A DNA stretch of 29,922 nt from positions 1-29,922 of IMG/VR virus record IMGVR_UViG_3300010354_000397; one strand, 5' to 3'. The notes beneath the pieces were generated by a model. That model had not been told where the DNA came from, searched no databases, and worked only from the letters and a program-made list of their open reading frames with translations. Shown here piece by piece: positions 24,653-29,922 of this stretch. Origin of the DNA: a virus. A program made the position numbers and the translations under genes. Each line of letters starts with the position of its first letter. Within the stretch, counting starts at the first letter, position 1.

Positions 24653-25444
24653 ATGGGTATTGACGTAAAAAAAATGCAAGCGAAATTGAACGCTCTACAA
24701 AACAAAGGTGGCGGTAATAAGACAAGCTTCTTCTCGCCAAAAGAAGGTAATTCATACACCGTTCGTGTTGTGCCAACATCAGACGGCGATCCATTCAAGG
24801 AATACTGGTTTCACTATGAACTAGGCGATAAGGGTGGTTTCCTTTGCCCTAAAAAGAATCACAGCGATGTATGTCCAGCTTGTGATTTTGCTAGCAAGCT
24901 ATATAAGGAAAAGAACGAGGAAAGCGCTAAGATGGCTAAGAAGTTTCTTCCTCGTCAGCGTTTCTTCTCACCAGTAATTGTTCGCGGTGAAGAAAAAGAA
25001 GGCGTTAAGGTTTGGGGTTATGGTAAGAATGTTTATCAAGAGCTTATTGGTCTTGTATTAAACCCAGATTATGGCGATATCACAGATCCAGAAGAAGGTC
25101 GTGATCTAACTTTGACTGTTAGCAAAGCTCCAGGCCAAAGCTTCCCAATGACAAAGGTTGTTGCTCGCGTTAAGACAAGCAAGCTTTGCCAAGGAACTGG
25201 TGATGAATGCAAAGAACTTCTAGAGTCAATTCCAGACTTTGAGAAGCTACACACTCGCAAAACAACTGAGGAAGTTGCTGCTATTCTAGATGAGTATCTA
25301 GCTGGCGATCATAGCGAAGAAGAAGTAGAAAAAGAATCAAAGGAAACAGTTAAATTTGGTGCAAAGCAAGTTGCTAAATCTGCACCAAAGTCTTCTAGCA
25401 AGAATGCTGTTGACGCTGCATTCGATGAACTAATGGATGCTTAA
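24653..25444 (+). CDS. Single-stranded DNA-binding protein, gp32-like
   Basis: A 263-residue protein with the three-part plan of T4 gp32. The basic N-terminus (about 1-25) would mediate cooperative binding. The OB-type core carries a zinc site: H54, C65, C74 and C77 match the spacing of gp32's H64, C77, C87 and C90. The acidic C-terminal tail (EEVEKE and DAAFDELMDA) would recruit replication and recombination partners. It coats ssDNA for the polymerase and loads UvsX, whose gene follows. The ribosome site is a strong AAAGGAGA. Codons such as CGT, CTA and AAG are used more than in neighbouring genes, which fits high expression. Confidence 0.9.
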   Translation: MGIDVKKMQAKLNALQNKGGGNKTSFFSPKEGNSYTVRVVPTSDGDPFKEYWFHYELGDKGGFLCPKKNHSDVCPACDFASKLYKEKNEESAKMAKKFLPRQRFFSPVIVRGEEKEGVKVWGYGKNVYQELIGLVLNPDYGDITDPEEGRDLTLTVSKAPGQSFPMTKVVARVKTSKLCQGTGDECKELLESIPDFEKLHTRKTTEEVAAILDEYLAGDHSEEEVEKESKETVKFGAKQVAKSAPKSSSKNAVDAAFDELMDA

Positions 25445-25469
25445 CATAAATTAAGCCCTATAGTATAAC
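25441..25469 (+). promoter_or_regulatory. Sigma70-type promoter for the recombinase gene
   Basis: TTAACA (25441-25446) and TATAAC (25464-25469) are separated by exactly 17 bases, each one mismatch from the -35 and -10 consensus. The start point would fall near 25476, inside the left arm of the following terminator, so transcripts begun here would lack a full hairpin. Confidence 0.5.
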
Positions 25470-25470
25470 T

Positions 25471-25501
25471 GGGGGACAGGGTGGATCCTTGTCCCCCTTT
25501 T
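25471..25501 (+). terminator. Intrinsic terminator after the SSB gene
   Basis: GGGGGACAGGG (25471-25481) pairs with CCTTGTCCCCC (25487-25497), eleven pairs with one G-U, around TGGAT, followed by TTTT. It insulates ssb from the recombinase gene. Confidence 0.9.
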
Positions 25502-25515
25502 ATTTGGAGAAAAGC

Positions 25516-26649
25516 ATGAAGAAAAAAGAAAATACTGGAGCAGGAAAAGTTTCAATCGCAGATATGCGAGCGATGATTAATAAAAAATTAGGTCGTGAAG
25601 TTGCATTTGATTTGCATGAAGATAATCCTACAGAAGTAACAGATTGGATTTCAACAGGTTCACGCTGGCTAGATTCAATTATTTGTCGTGGTAAATTAGC
25701 TGGTGTACCAGTTGGTAAAGTAACAGAATTAGCTGGTCTTGAAGGTTCTGGTAAAAGCTATATGGCAGCGCAAATTGCTGCAAATGCACAAAAGCAAGGT
25801 ATTTCAGTTGTCTACTTTGATAGTGAAAGTGCTATTGATCCAGACTTCCTAGAAAAAGCTGGTTGTGATATTCAAAAACTTCTATATGTTCAAGCCGATT
25901 CAGTTGAATTCGTTCTTGAAACAATTGAAGATCTCCTAAAAACAACAGACGAGAAGTTCTTATTTGTTTGGGATTCAATGGCTTTAACACCAAGCAAAAC
26001 TGATTTGGAAGGCGACTTTGATCCACAATCATCAATGGCGGTTAAACCACGTATTCTTGCAAAAGGTTTATCAAAGTTGATTCAGCCAATTGCTAATAAG
26101 CAAGCAACGCTATTGATCCTGAATCAATTAAAAACAAATCTAACAGTTCAAAATCCAAAATATGCAACGGATTCTGAAAAATACTCAACTCCTGGTGGAA
26201 AAGCATTAGCTTATTCATACAGCTTGCGTATTTGGTTAACAGGTCGTAAAGCCAAAGATTCCTACGTTGTTGACGAACGTGGTTATCGTGTTGGCTCTGA
26301 GGTTAAATGCCGTCTTGAGAAATCGCGTTTTGGTTCACAAGGTCGTGAATGTTTCTTCCGTATTATGTGGGCTGATCAAATTGGTGTTCTTGATGAAGAA
26401 TCAATCTTTGAAGCCGTTAAACCGTTTATTAAGCAAAGCGGCGCTTGGTATGAATTGGATGTAGCAGGAAAGCCAAAGAAATTTCAAGAAAAACAATGGG
26501 TTGAATTAATGCGAGGAGATTCGGAATTCCAAAAAACAGTTTACGATCTAATGGAACAAGAAGTTGTTGTTAAATTTGATAATCGTGAAGGTGACGCAAA
26601 AGCCTTTTATAATCTAGAAGGTGATAGCGAAGAAGCACACGCAGAATAA
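25516..26649 (+). CDS. uvsX: RecA/UvsX-like recombinase
   Basis: A 377-residue strand-exchange ATPase. Walker A is GLEGSGKS (residues 74-81), the FDSESA motif with its catalytic Glu lies at 101-106, and Walker B is KFLFVWDSM (147-155). The loop region ILNQLKTNLT follows at 201-210, and STPGGKALAYSYSLRIWL is characteristic of the family. It forms filaments on ssDNA and drives recombination-dependent replication with the gp32-like SSB. The ATG at 25516, six bases after GGAGA, is chosen; an in-frame TTG at 25489 lies inside the terminator. The Walker A is closer to RecA (GPESSGKT) than to T4 UvsX. A host-type RecA acquisition is possible, but the gene order favours UvsX. Confidence 0.9.
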   Translation: MKKKENTGAGKVSIADMRAMINKKLGREVAFDLHEDNPTEVTDWISTGSRWLDSIICRGKLAGVPVGKVTELAGLEGSGKSYMAAQIAANAQKQGISVVYFDSESAIDPDFLEKAGCDIQKLLYVQADSVEFVLETIEDLLKTTDEKFLFVWDSMALTPSKTDLEGDFDPQSSMAVKPRILAKGLSKLIQPIANKQATLLILNQLKTNLTVQNPKYATDSEKYSTPGGKALAYSYSLRIWLTGRKAKDSYVVDERGYRVGSEVKCRLEKSRFGSQGRECFFRIMWADQIGVLDEESIFEAVKPFIKQSGAWYELDVAGKPKKFQEKQWVELMRGDSEFQKTVYDLMEQEVVVKFDNREGDAKAFYNLEGDSEEAHAE

Positions 26650-26655
26650 AAGAAC

Positions 26656-26684
26656 TTGACATCTCTGCCTCACCCTGCTACTAT
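26656..26684 (+). promoter_or_regulatory. Sigma70-type promoter of the small-gene cluster
   Basis: A perfect -35 TTGACA (26656-26661), a 17-base spacer, and -10 TACTAT (26679-26684). The start point is expected near 26691, only about 14 bases before the ATG at 26705, so the transcript would begin inside the right arm of the terminator hairpin. Confidence 0.75.
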
Positions 26685-26704
26685 CTAGAGGGTGAGGTTT
26701 TCTT
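26668..26704 (+). terminator. Terminator of the recombinase gene overlapping the next promoter and ribosome site
   Basis: CCTCACCCT (26668-26676) pairs perfectly with AGGGTGAGG (26689-26697) around twelve bases, followed by TTTTCTT. The right arm also serves as the Shine-Dalgarno sequence of the gene at 26705, and the loop contains the -10 box of its promoter. Confidence 0.85.
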
Positions 26705-26926
26705 ATGTCCAAAATCGAATGGTCTACAATCAACATCAAAGAATTCAACAAAGTTAAAATTATTGGTGACAACGGACCAATTAAAATTGTTATTGGTGGT
26801 CCACTAGAAACAGGCGAATATTGGTGGACAATAAAAGTAGAAGAAAAAGGTACAGCTCCGTCAATAGAAAGTGCTAGACAGGCAGCGTTGGATAGTGTAG
26901 CCTATGATCTAGGAGAACTAGAATGA
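26705..26926 (+). CDS. Small hypothetical protein, first gene of the early-type cluster
   Basis: A 73-residue protein directly behind a strong promoter. It alternates strands (KVKIIGDNGPIKIVIGG, EYWWTIKVEEKG) and ends in a helix (IESARQAALDSVAYDLGELE), a plan similar to small double-strand-plus-helix domains. Its ribosome site GGTGAGG is embedded in the terminator stem, so translation from read-through RNA should be blocked. No function is known to me. Confidence 0.7.
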   Translation: MSKIEWSTINIKEFNKVKIIGDNGPIKIVIGGPLETGEYWWTIKVEEKGTAPSIESARQAALDSVAYDLGELE

Positions 26927-27114
26927 GATACCTAGTTTGGAACTATCCAAAAGAAGATGACACCGTTGGTTACGAAAAGCGTACCGAAGCGGAAGCAATC
27001 GCTTATCAGCGTGAATACGCCCTTAAGAAACATAACTTTACTTATGAGAGCGATGAGCAAGCACTTGATGATTATATTTGCGTAAATTGGGCGTATTGGG
27101 TGGAGGAACTATGA
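26923..27114 (+). CDS. Small hypothetical protein
   Basis: A 63-residue protein, start overlapping the previous stop (ATGA) behind AGGAG. It has an N-terminal strand (MRYLVWNYP), an acidic/Arg helix (TEAEAIAYQREYALK) and a C-terminal DDYICVNWAYWVEEL rich in Trp and Tyr. No family is recognised. Confidence 0.65.
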   Translation: MRYLVWNYPKEDDTVGYEKRTEAEAIAYQREYALKKHNFTYESDEQALDDYICVNWAYWVEEL

Positions 27115-27299
27115 AACTTATAGGCGATTGGAAAGGTAAGTATCTTGGGTATATCTATAAAGGCTATGCCTACTACATCTTCTGGCAACATCCAGATGTT
27201 CGCAGATTTGGATATTTTGAAGAATGGCACGATGGGCCAATCACAACTATCGGGTTGTGGTTTATTGGATTCCAAAAAATTTATGATGATTTTGTATAG
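27111..27299 (+). CDS. Small aromatic-rich hypothetical protein
   Basis: A 62-residue protein. The ATG at 27111 overlaps the preceding stop (ATGA) and has GGAGG six bases before it, so it is preferred to an in-frame start at 27078. It has many aromatic residues (GYIYKGYAYYIFWQHP, WHDGPITTIGLWFIGF). The Y-D-G-P-like turn is seen in other small phage proteins, without known function. The hydrophobic stretches are too short and too polar for a clear membrane segment. Confidence 0.65.
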   Translation: MKLIGDWKGKYLGYIYKGYAYYIFWQHPDVRRFGYFEEWHDGPITTIGLWFIGFQKIYDDFV

Positions 27300-27308
27300 G
27301 AGAAGTAA

Positions 27309-27638
27309 ATGAGCGGTAAAATTCGTGTTTGGGACGTTTATCAAACTATCTCTCCGCATAGTGGTCTTCGGCATAATATTACCATAATGCAAAATGCAGA
27401 GGCTGCTGGCGAGAGTGGTGAATGGACAGAATTGCATTTTGAACCTAATGGTAACGATGATTTTCATCCATCAGATTGGATTATTGTTGGCTACCGCTGG
27501 GAAACCGATAAAGAATATGATAAGCGTATGAAAGATTTAGAGAAGGCGAAAGTTTTAGCAGACAAGCAAAAAGAAAAGCAAAAAGTTGATGAACGCAAGC
27601 TGTACGAGAGACTTAAAAAGAAGTATGGTGATAAATGA
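27309..27638 (+). CDS. Small hypothetical protein with C-terminal basic helix
   Basis: A 109-residue protein with TAGGAGAAG as ribosome site. Residues 1-75 look beta-rich (IRVWDVYQTI, NITIMQNAEAAG, WIIVGYRWE). Residues 76-109 form a long Lys/Glu helix (MKDLEKAKVLADKQKEKQK). No family is recognised. Confidence 0.65.
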   Translation: MSGKIRVWDVYQTISPHSGLRHNITIMQNAEAAGESGEWTELHFEPNGNDDFHPSDWIIVGYRWETDKEYDKRMKDLEKAKVLADKQKEKQKVDERKLYERLKKKYGDK

Positions 27639-27898
27639 GCAAACACGAAAATCACAACAGTTGGAATATGTACGAGTGTACTTGTTCTATGACTGATTAC
27701 GAAATGATGGCGAACAATCTACACCAAGATTATATACAACTAAAAAGTACAGCTCTTGATCTACTCCAATCACTTGAAGCCGAAGATCAACTAAAAAATG
27801 GCTTTAATGGTATGGGTTATAATATTGTGACAGAAACAGCAAGTAAGAAGCGTATGCACATACGGCGACTACGCGGTATGATAGGAGAAGACCAATAA
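27635..27898 (+). CDS. Small hypothetical helical protein
   Basis: An 87-residue protein overlapping the previous gene by four bases (ATGA). Mostly helical and polar, with an N-terminal His/Asn/Cys segment (NMYECTCSMTDYEMM) and a basic C-terminal helix (KKRMHIRRLRGMIG). No family is recognised. Confidence 0.6.
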   Translation: MSKHENHNSWNMYECTCSMTDYEMMANNLHQDYIQLKSTALDLLQSLEAEDQLKNGFNGMGYNIVTETASKKRMHIRRLRGMIGEDQ

Positions 27899-28137
27899 TG
27901 ATTTTATTTAGTGGTCAAGATATATTAAAAAAATGGGTAATAGTAAAAGGTAAAACAAAATTTAAACTCCTGCGTATAAATCCTTTTAGTCATCACGATT
28001 GGGAAGATTATTACAGCAAAGATGTACTGCTATTTGCTTCACGGGAACAAGCACAAACTTATATACAAAATAATTTACCAAGTCTTAAAAAATTTCAAGA
28101 TGCACACGTAAAATTGCTAACGATAAATATCAGTTAA
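27898..28137 (+). CDS. Small hypothetical protein
   Basis: A 79-residue basic protein. The ATG overlaps the previous stop by one base (TAATG) and follows AGGAG. Pattern: strand-strand (WVIVKGKTKFKLLRI), then a helix (SREQAQTYIQNNLPSLKKF) and a final strand (VKLLTINIS). No family is recognised. Confidence 0.6.
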   Translation: MILFSGQDILKKWVIVKGKTKFKLLRINPFSHHDWEDYYSKDVLLFASREQAQTYIQNNLPSLKKFQDAHVKLLTINIS

Positions 28138-28150
28138 GGAGAAGAATAAA

Positions 28151-28447
28151 ATGACAGCAGAACAGTTTACATATTGGTTACAAGGGTATTTTGAGCTATC
28201 GGGCGCAACAACCCTAAACGAAGCGCAAGTGAAAATTTTAAAGGAACATCTTGGTCTTGTTGTAAAGAAAGTGACACCAAATACCGTTACTATTATTGGC
28301 GGGCAGGGTGTAGGCTATGATCCAAAACCAATTTACATTCCTACGGTACAAGTAGTACAAGATGCTGTAAAACCACCAGTTGATTGGACAATTACAACAA
28401 CAGCAGATAATAAAGTGATGGACATTAAAACAGAACTAACTTGTTGA
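28151..28447 (+). CDS. Conserved-type phage hypothetical protein
   Basis: A 98-residue protein behind AAGGAGAAG. The N-terminal 40 residues (MTAEQFTYWLQGYFELSG, then EAQVKILKEHLGLV) follow a pattern I recognise from many unrelated phages: F-x-YWLQG-F/Y-x-E and Q-x-x-I-x-x-HL. Its function is not known to me. The C-terminal half is variable, with Gly, Pro and Val. Confidence 0.7.
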   Translation: MTAEQFTYWLQGYFELSGATTLNEAQVKILKEHLGLVVKKVTPNTVTIIGGQGVGYDPKPIYIPTVQVVQDAVKPPVDWTITTTADNKVMDIKTELTC

Positions 28448-28454
28448 GGATAAA

Positions 28455-28715
28455 ATGAAACCTTTTTTATTAATTGCTGGTTATGGATATTATCCCTCTG
28501 CTGGCACAGAAGATTGGCGTGAGACTTATTCTACCCGTGAAGAAGCAGAAGCAACGGTTACTCAAATAGCAAATCACGATCTCTATACAAAAGGTCCAAA
28601 AAAAGGACAGATTAAGAATACAATTTATACTTATAAAGTAACCGACTCACAAGGAGAAGCCACAGTAGATTGGTATGAAATTGTTGATCTGCGAGATTGG
28701 ATACAGAGGTTATAA
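28455..28715 (+). CDS. Conserved-type phage hypothetical protein
   Basis: An 86-residue protein with TGAGGA overlapping the previous stop. It begins FLLIAGYGYYPSAGTEDW, followed by a helix (TREEAEATVTQIANHDLY) and a strand (TIYTYKVTD), ending WYEIVDLRDWI. The I-A-G-x-x-YYP-x-x-G-x-x-DW pattern is common in small phage proteins of unknown role. Confidence 0.7.
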   Translation: MKPFLLIAGYGYYPSAGTEDWRETYSTREEAEATVTQIANHDLYTKGPKKGQIKNTIYTYKVTDSQGEATVDWYEIVDLRDWIQRL

Positions 28716-28716
28716 A

Positions 28717-28950
28717 ATGAAACTCAAACTAAACCGTGTTCCCTACATCTGTCCTGTTATGGACGATCATTTAGGCAGCGGAGGCGGTCATTACATGTTT
28801 AATGAAGCATGGATCGGACAAACTATCAACTTGCTATTGGAAGAGGAAGATGATAGATTCTGGCGTGGAAAGATCGCTACCCAATACGAAGGTAGTGAAG
28901 GCTGGATACGGGTAGAACTAATAAAAGAATGTTTCCATGTGGAGGAATAA
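28717..28950 (+). CDS. Small hypothetical protein
   Basis: A 77-residue protein. The ATG at 28717 directly follows the previous stop with AGAGG nine bases upstream, and is preferred over an in-frame start at 28675 inside that gene. It contains GSGGGHYMFNEAWIGQ, then LLLEEEDDRFWRGKIA and an amphipathic end. No family is recognised. Confidence 0.6.
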   Translation: MKLKLNRVPYICPVMDDHLGSGGGHYMFNEAWIGQTINLLLEEEDDRFWRGKIATQYEGSEGWIRVELIKECFHVEE

Positions 28951-29250
28951 ATGTTTGATAAAGACGGCAAGTTGAAGGATGAATTAATCAAACAAATGAT
29001 AGATAACCAAAAGACAGTCGCAAAAGAAGGCAACTTACTTCCCCGAAGTATGCTTATGGAACGCGATGCGCCTATTGGCACCAAATGCCCAAGTTGTGAC
29101 AAAGAAACATTAAAGATCAGAAGTATGCCACTAACTGGTCCCTATTCGGGCAGCATTATTTGTTTCTCTTGCAACTACACCGACAGCGTGGTAAACTTTC
29201 TTGGTAAGCAGATGGTGCGGGTAGAACTGCTGCCCAATAAGGAGGAATAA
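28951..29250 (+). CDS. Small zinc-ribbon protein
   Basis: A 99-residue protein starting directly at the previous stop, behind GGAGG. After an Asp/Lys-rich N-terminal helical region, residues about 49-80 carry CPSCDKETLKI and, after about 20 residues, CFSCNYTDSV: two CxxC knuckles that should bind one zinc ion. Function unknown; zinc ribbons of this size bind nucleic acids or proteins. Two similar-sized Cys-rich proteins follow. Confidence 0.7.
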   Translation: MFDKDGKLKDELIKQMIDNQKTVAKEGNLLPRSMLMERDAPIGTKCPSCDKETLKIRSMPLTGPYSGSIICFSCNYTDSVVNFLGKQMVRVELLPNKEE

Positions 29251-29445
29251 ATGCTTACAGGTACTTGGCAAGAAGTTGGCTGTTGTAGCAAAGTCATAGA
29301 TTACAAATTAATCTTTTATTCTTTTAAAGATAAAAAGTTTTATTTTAGTAATTTTATTAGTTATGCCGACTTTGACCAATCAATTTCATGTTGTCCTTGG
29401 TGTGGCATTAAATTAACAGAAGACCATTTTTTGAGGATTTACTAA
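29251..29445 (+). CDS. Small Cys-rich (probable zinc-binding) protein
   Basis: A 64-residue protein directly following the previous stop, with GGAGG. GCCSKV near residue 11 and SCCPWCGIKL near residue 47 provide two cysteine pairs for a zinc ribbon around a beta hairpin (KLIFYSFKDKKFYFSNF). No family is recognised beyond the zinc-ribbon type. Confidence 0.65.
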   Translation: MLTGTWQEVGCCSKVIDYKLIFYSFKDKKFYFSNFISYADFDQSISCCPWCGIKLTEDHFLRIY

Positions 29446-29645
29446 TGTTAGGACCACCAGTTTGTCTGCCTTGTAAAGTTATTTATCGCCATTTAGAAGA
29501 AGACGAGTGGCAACAGTTAAGAAAAACTAGACCAGATATTGGAAGATGGATCTGTCCAAAGTGCGACAAAGATGATAGCACCGACTGTGTTTTCTCTATT
29601 AAGAAAGAACTTTGGAAAGAAATAGAAGGGTTATCAGAGGAATAA
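29445..29645 (+). CDS. Small Cys-rich (probable zinc-binding) protein
   Basis: A 66-residue protein whose ATG overlaps the previous stop by one base (TAATG), with TGAGGA as ribosome site. CLPCKV near residue 7 and ICPKCDKDDSTDCVF near residue 36 supply two CxxC pairs plus one more Cys. Acidic and Trp-containing. It is the third consecutive zinc-ribbon-type gene. Confidence 0.65.
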   Translation: MLGPPVCLPCKVIYRHLEEDEWQQLRKTRPDIGRWICPKCDKDDSTDCVFSIKKELWKEIEGLSEE

Positions 29646-29646
29646 A

Positions 29647-29916
29647 ATGAAGCGATATTTTGCTAAAAAAGACACATTCTTTAAAGAAGGTTCAGAAGCC
29701 TTTAGAGAAGACGAAATGTTTGCTTATGGTACTTTGTTTAATGATGATGGCACTCCAACAAGTTCTGCTATTTATCGTGGAATCTATGTAGTTGGCTCAA
29801 ACGGTGGAAAAGGAACAAATGATGAATATTGGTATGGAAAAGGTTATAAAGACGGTGATGAAGTTTTTATAGGCGAACATTGTACCGATGATGAATTTGA
29901 TGTCGTGGAGGAATAA
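29647..29916 (+). CDS. Small acidic hypothetical protein
   Basis: An 89-residue acidic protein starting just after the previous stop, behind GAGGAA. It contains FFKEGSEAFREDEMFAYG, a Gly/Asn-rich middle, and a C-terminus of the form DEVFIGEHCTDDEFDVVEE. The pattern of a GTEAF-like start and an acidic C-x-x-DEFD end is familiar from small phage proteins with no known function. Confidence 0.65.
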   Translation: MKRYFAKKDTFFKEGSEAFREDEMFAYGTLFNDDGTPTSSAIYRGIYVVGSNGGKGTNDEYWYGKGYKDGDEVFIGEHCTDDEFDVVEE

Positions 29917-29922
29917 ATGAGC
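29917..29922 (+). CDS. Start of the next small gene (3' truncated)
   Basis: ATGAGC follows the previous TAA directly and is preceded by GTGGAGGAATAA, the same GGAGG-to-ATG spacing as upstream genes in the cluster. Only two codons are in the window. Confidence 0.5.

Noticed and set aside
25489-25515. TTG start for the recombinase inside the terminator
   Set aside because: It lies within the hairpin right arm; ATG 25516 follows a clear GGAGA.
1-29922. tRNA genes, CRISPR arrays, insertion sequences, integrase or attachment sites
   Set aside because: No cloverleaf, regular spaced repeats, transposase motifs or integrase motifs were noticed on either strand while reading; a covariance-model search would be needed to exclude an atypical tRNA.

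Overview
The window is a continuous stretch of a tailed-phage genome with a contractile tail and T4-type virion architecture. All genes are on the + strand, packed tightly, AT-rich, and read with the standard genetic code. The diagnostic genes are a gp22-like scaffold followed by a gp23-like major capsid protein, a tail sheath, gp19-like tail tubes, a tape measure, LysM (gp53-like) and other baseplate proteins, a gp32-like single-stranded DNA-binding protein and a UvsX/RecA recombinase. A family A DNA polymerase, rather than the family B enzyme of T4, indicates a divergent T4-like myovirus and not a close T4 relative. The sequence does not fix the host; a phage-borne bS21-like ribosomal protein suggests a bacterial host whose S21 is mimicked or replaced. 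No integrase, tRNA, CRISPR array or insertion sequence was seen.

Layout. 1-405 is the 3' end of a fibre-like gene. 436-1195 holds a small putative head-associated protein and the bS21-like protein. 1265-4328 is scaffold plus major capsid protein, closed by a strong terminator. 4428-6766 holds an 85-aa protein and a 652-aa Pro/Ala-linker protein, each with its own upstream AT-rich motif. 6784-8568 are putative neck or head-completion proteins. 8648-13710 holds sheath, tube, a second tube paralogue and a gp26-like tail assembly chaperone with a probable programmed frameshift, closed by a terminator. 13790-22301 holds the tape measure and the baseplate genes. 22309-24575 holds a compact family A polymerase, a protein with an FtsZ/tubulin-like sequence pattern and a small protein, read on from the virion genes without a visible terminator. 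24653-26649 holds SSB and UvsX. 26705-29922 is an early-type cluster of short, often overlapping hypothetical genes, including three small zinc-ribbon proteins.

Regulation. Intrinsic terminators end the capsid, 85-aa, chaperone, SSB and UvsX units. A CTATTTAT-like motif recurs 25-50 bases upstream of several virion-gene starts and is a candidate late promoter. Sigma70-type promoters are interleaved with the terminators downstream of ssb and uvsX, so read-through and locally initiated transcripts would fold differently.

The most notable observations are the frameshift joining the gp26-like protein to a 60-residue extension, the FtsZ-like protein, the phage bS21, the promoter/terminator/ribosome-site overlap at 26656-26705, the structured leader of the gp32-like gene, and a second tail-tube paralogue with no ribosome binding site.
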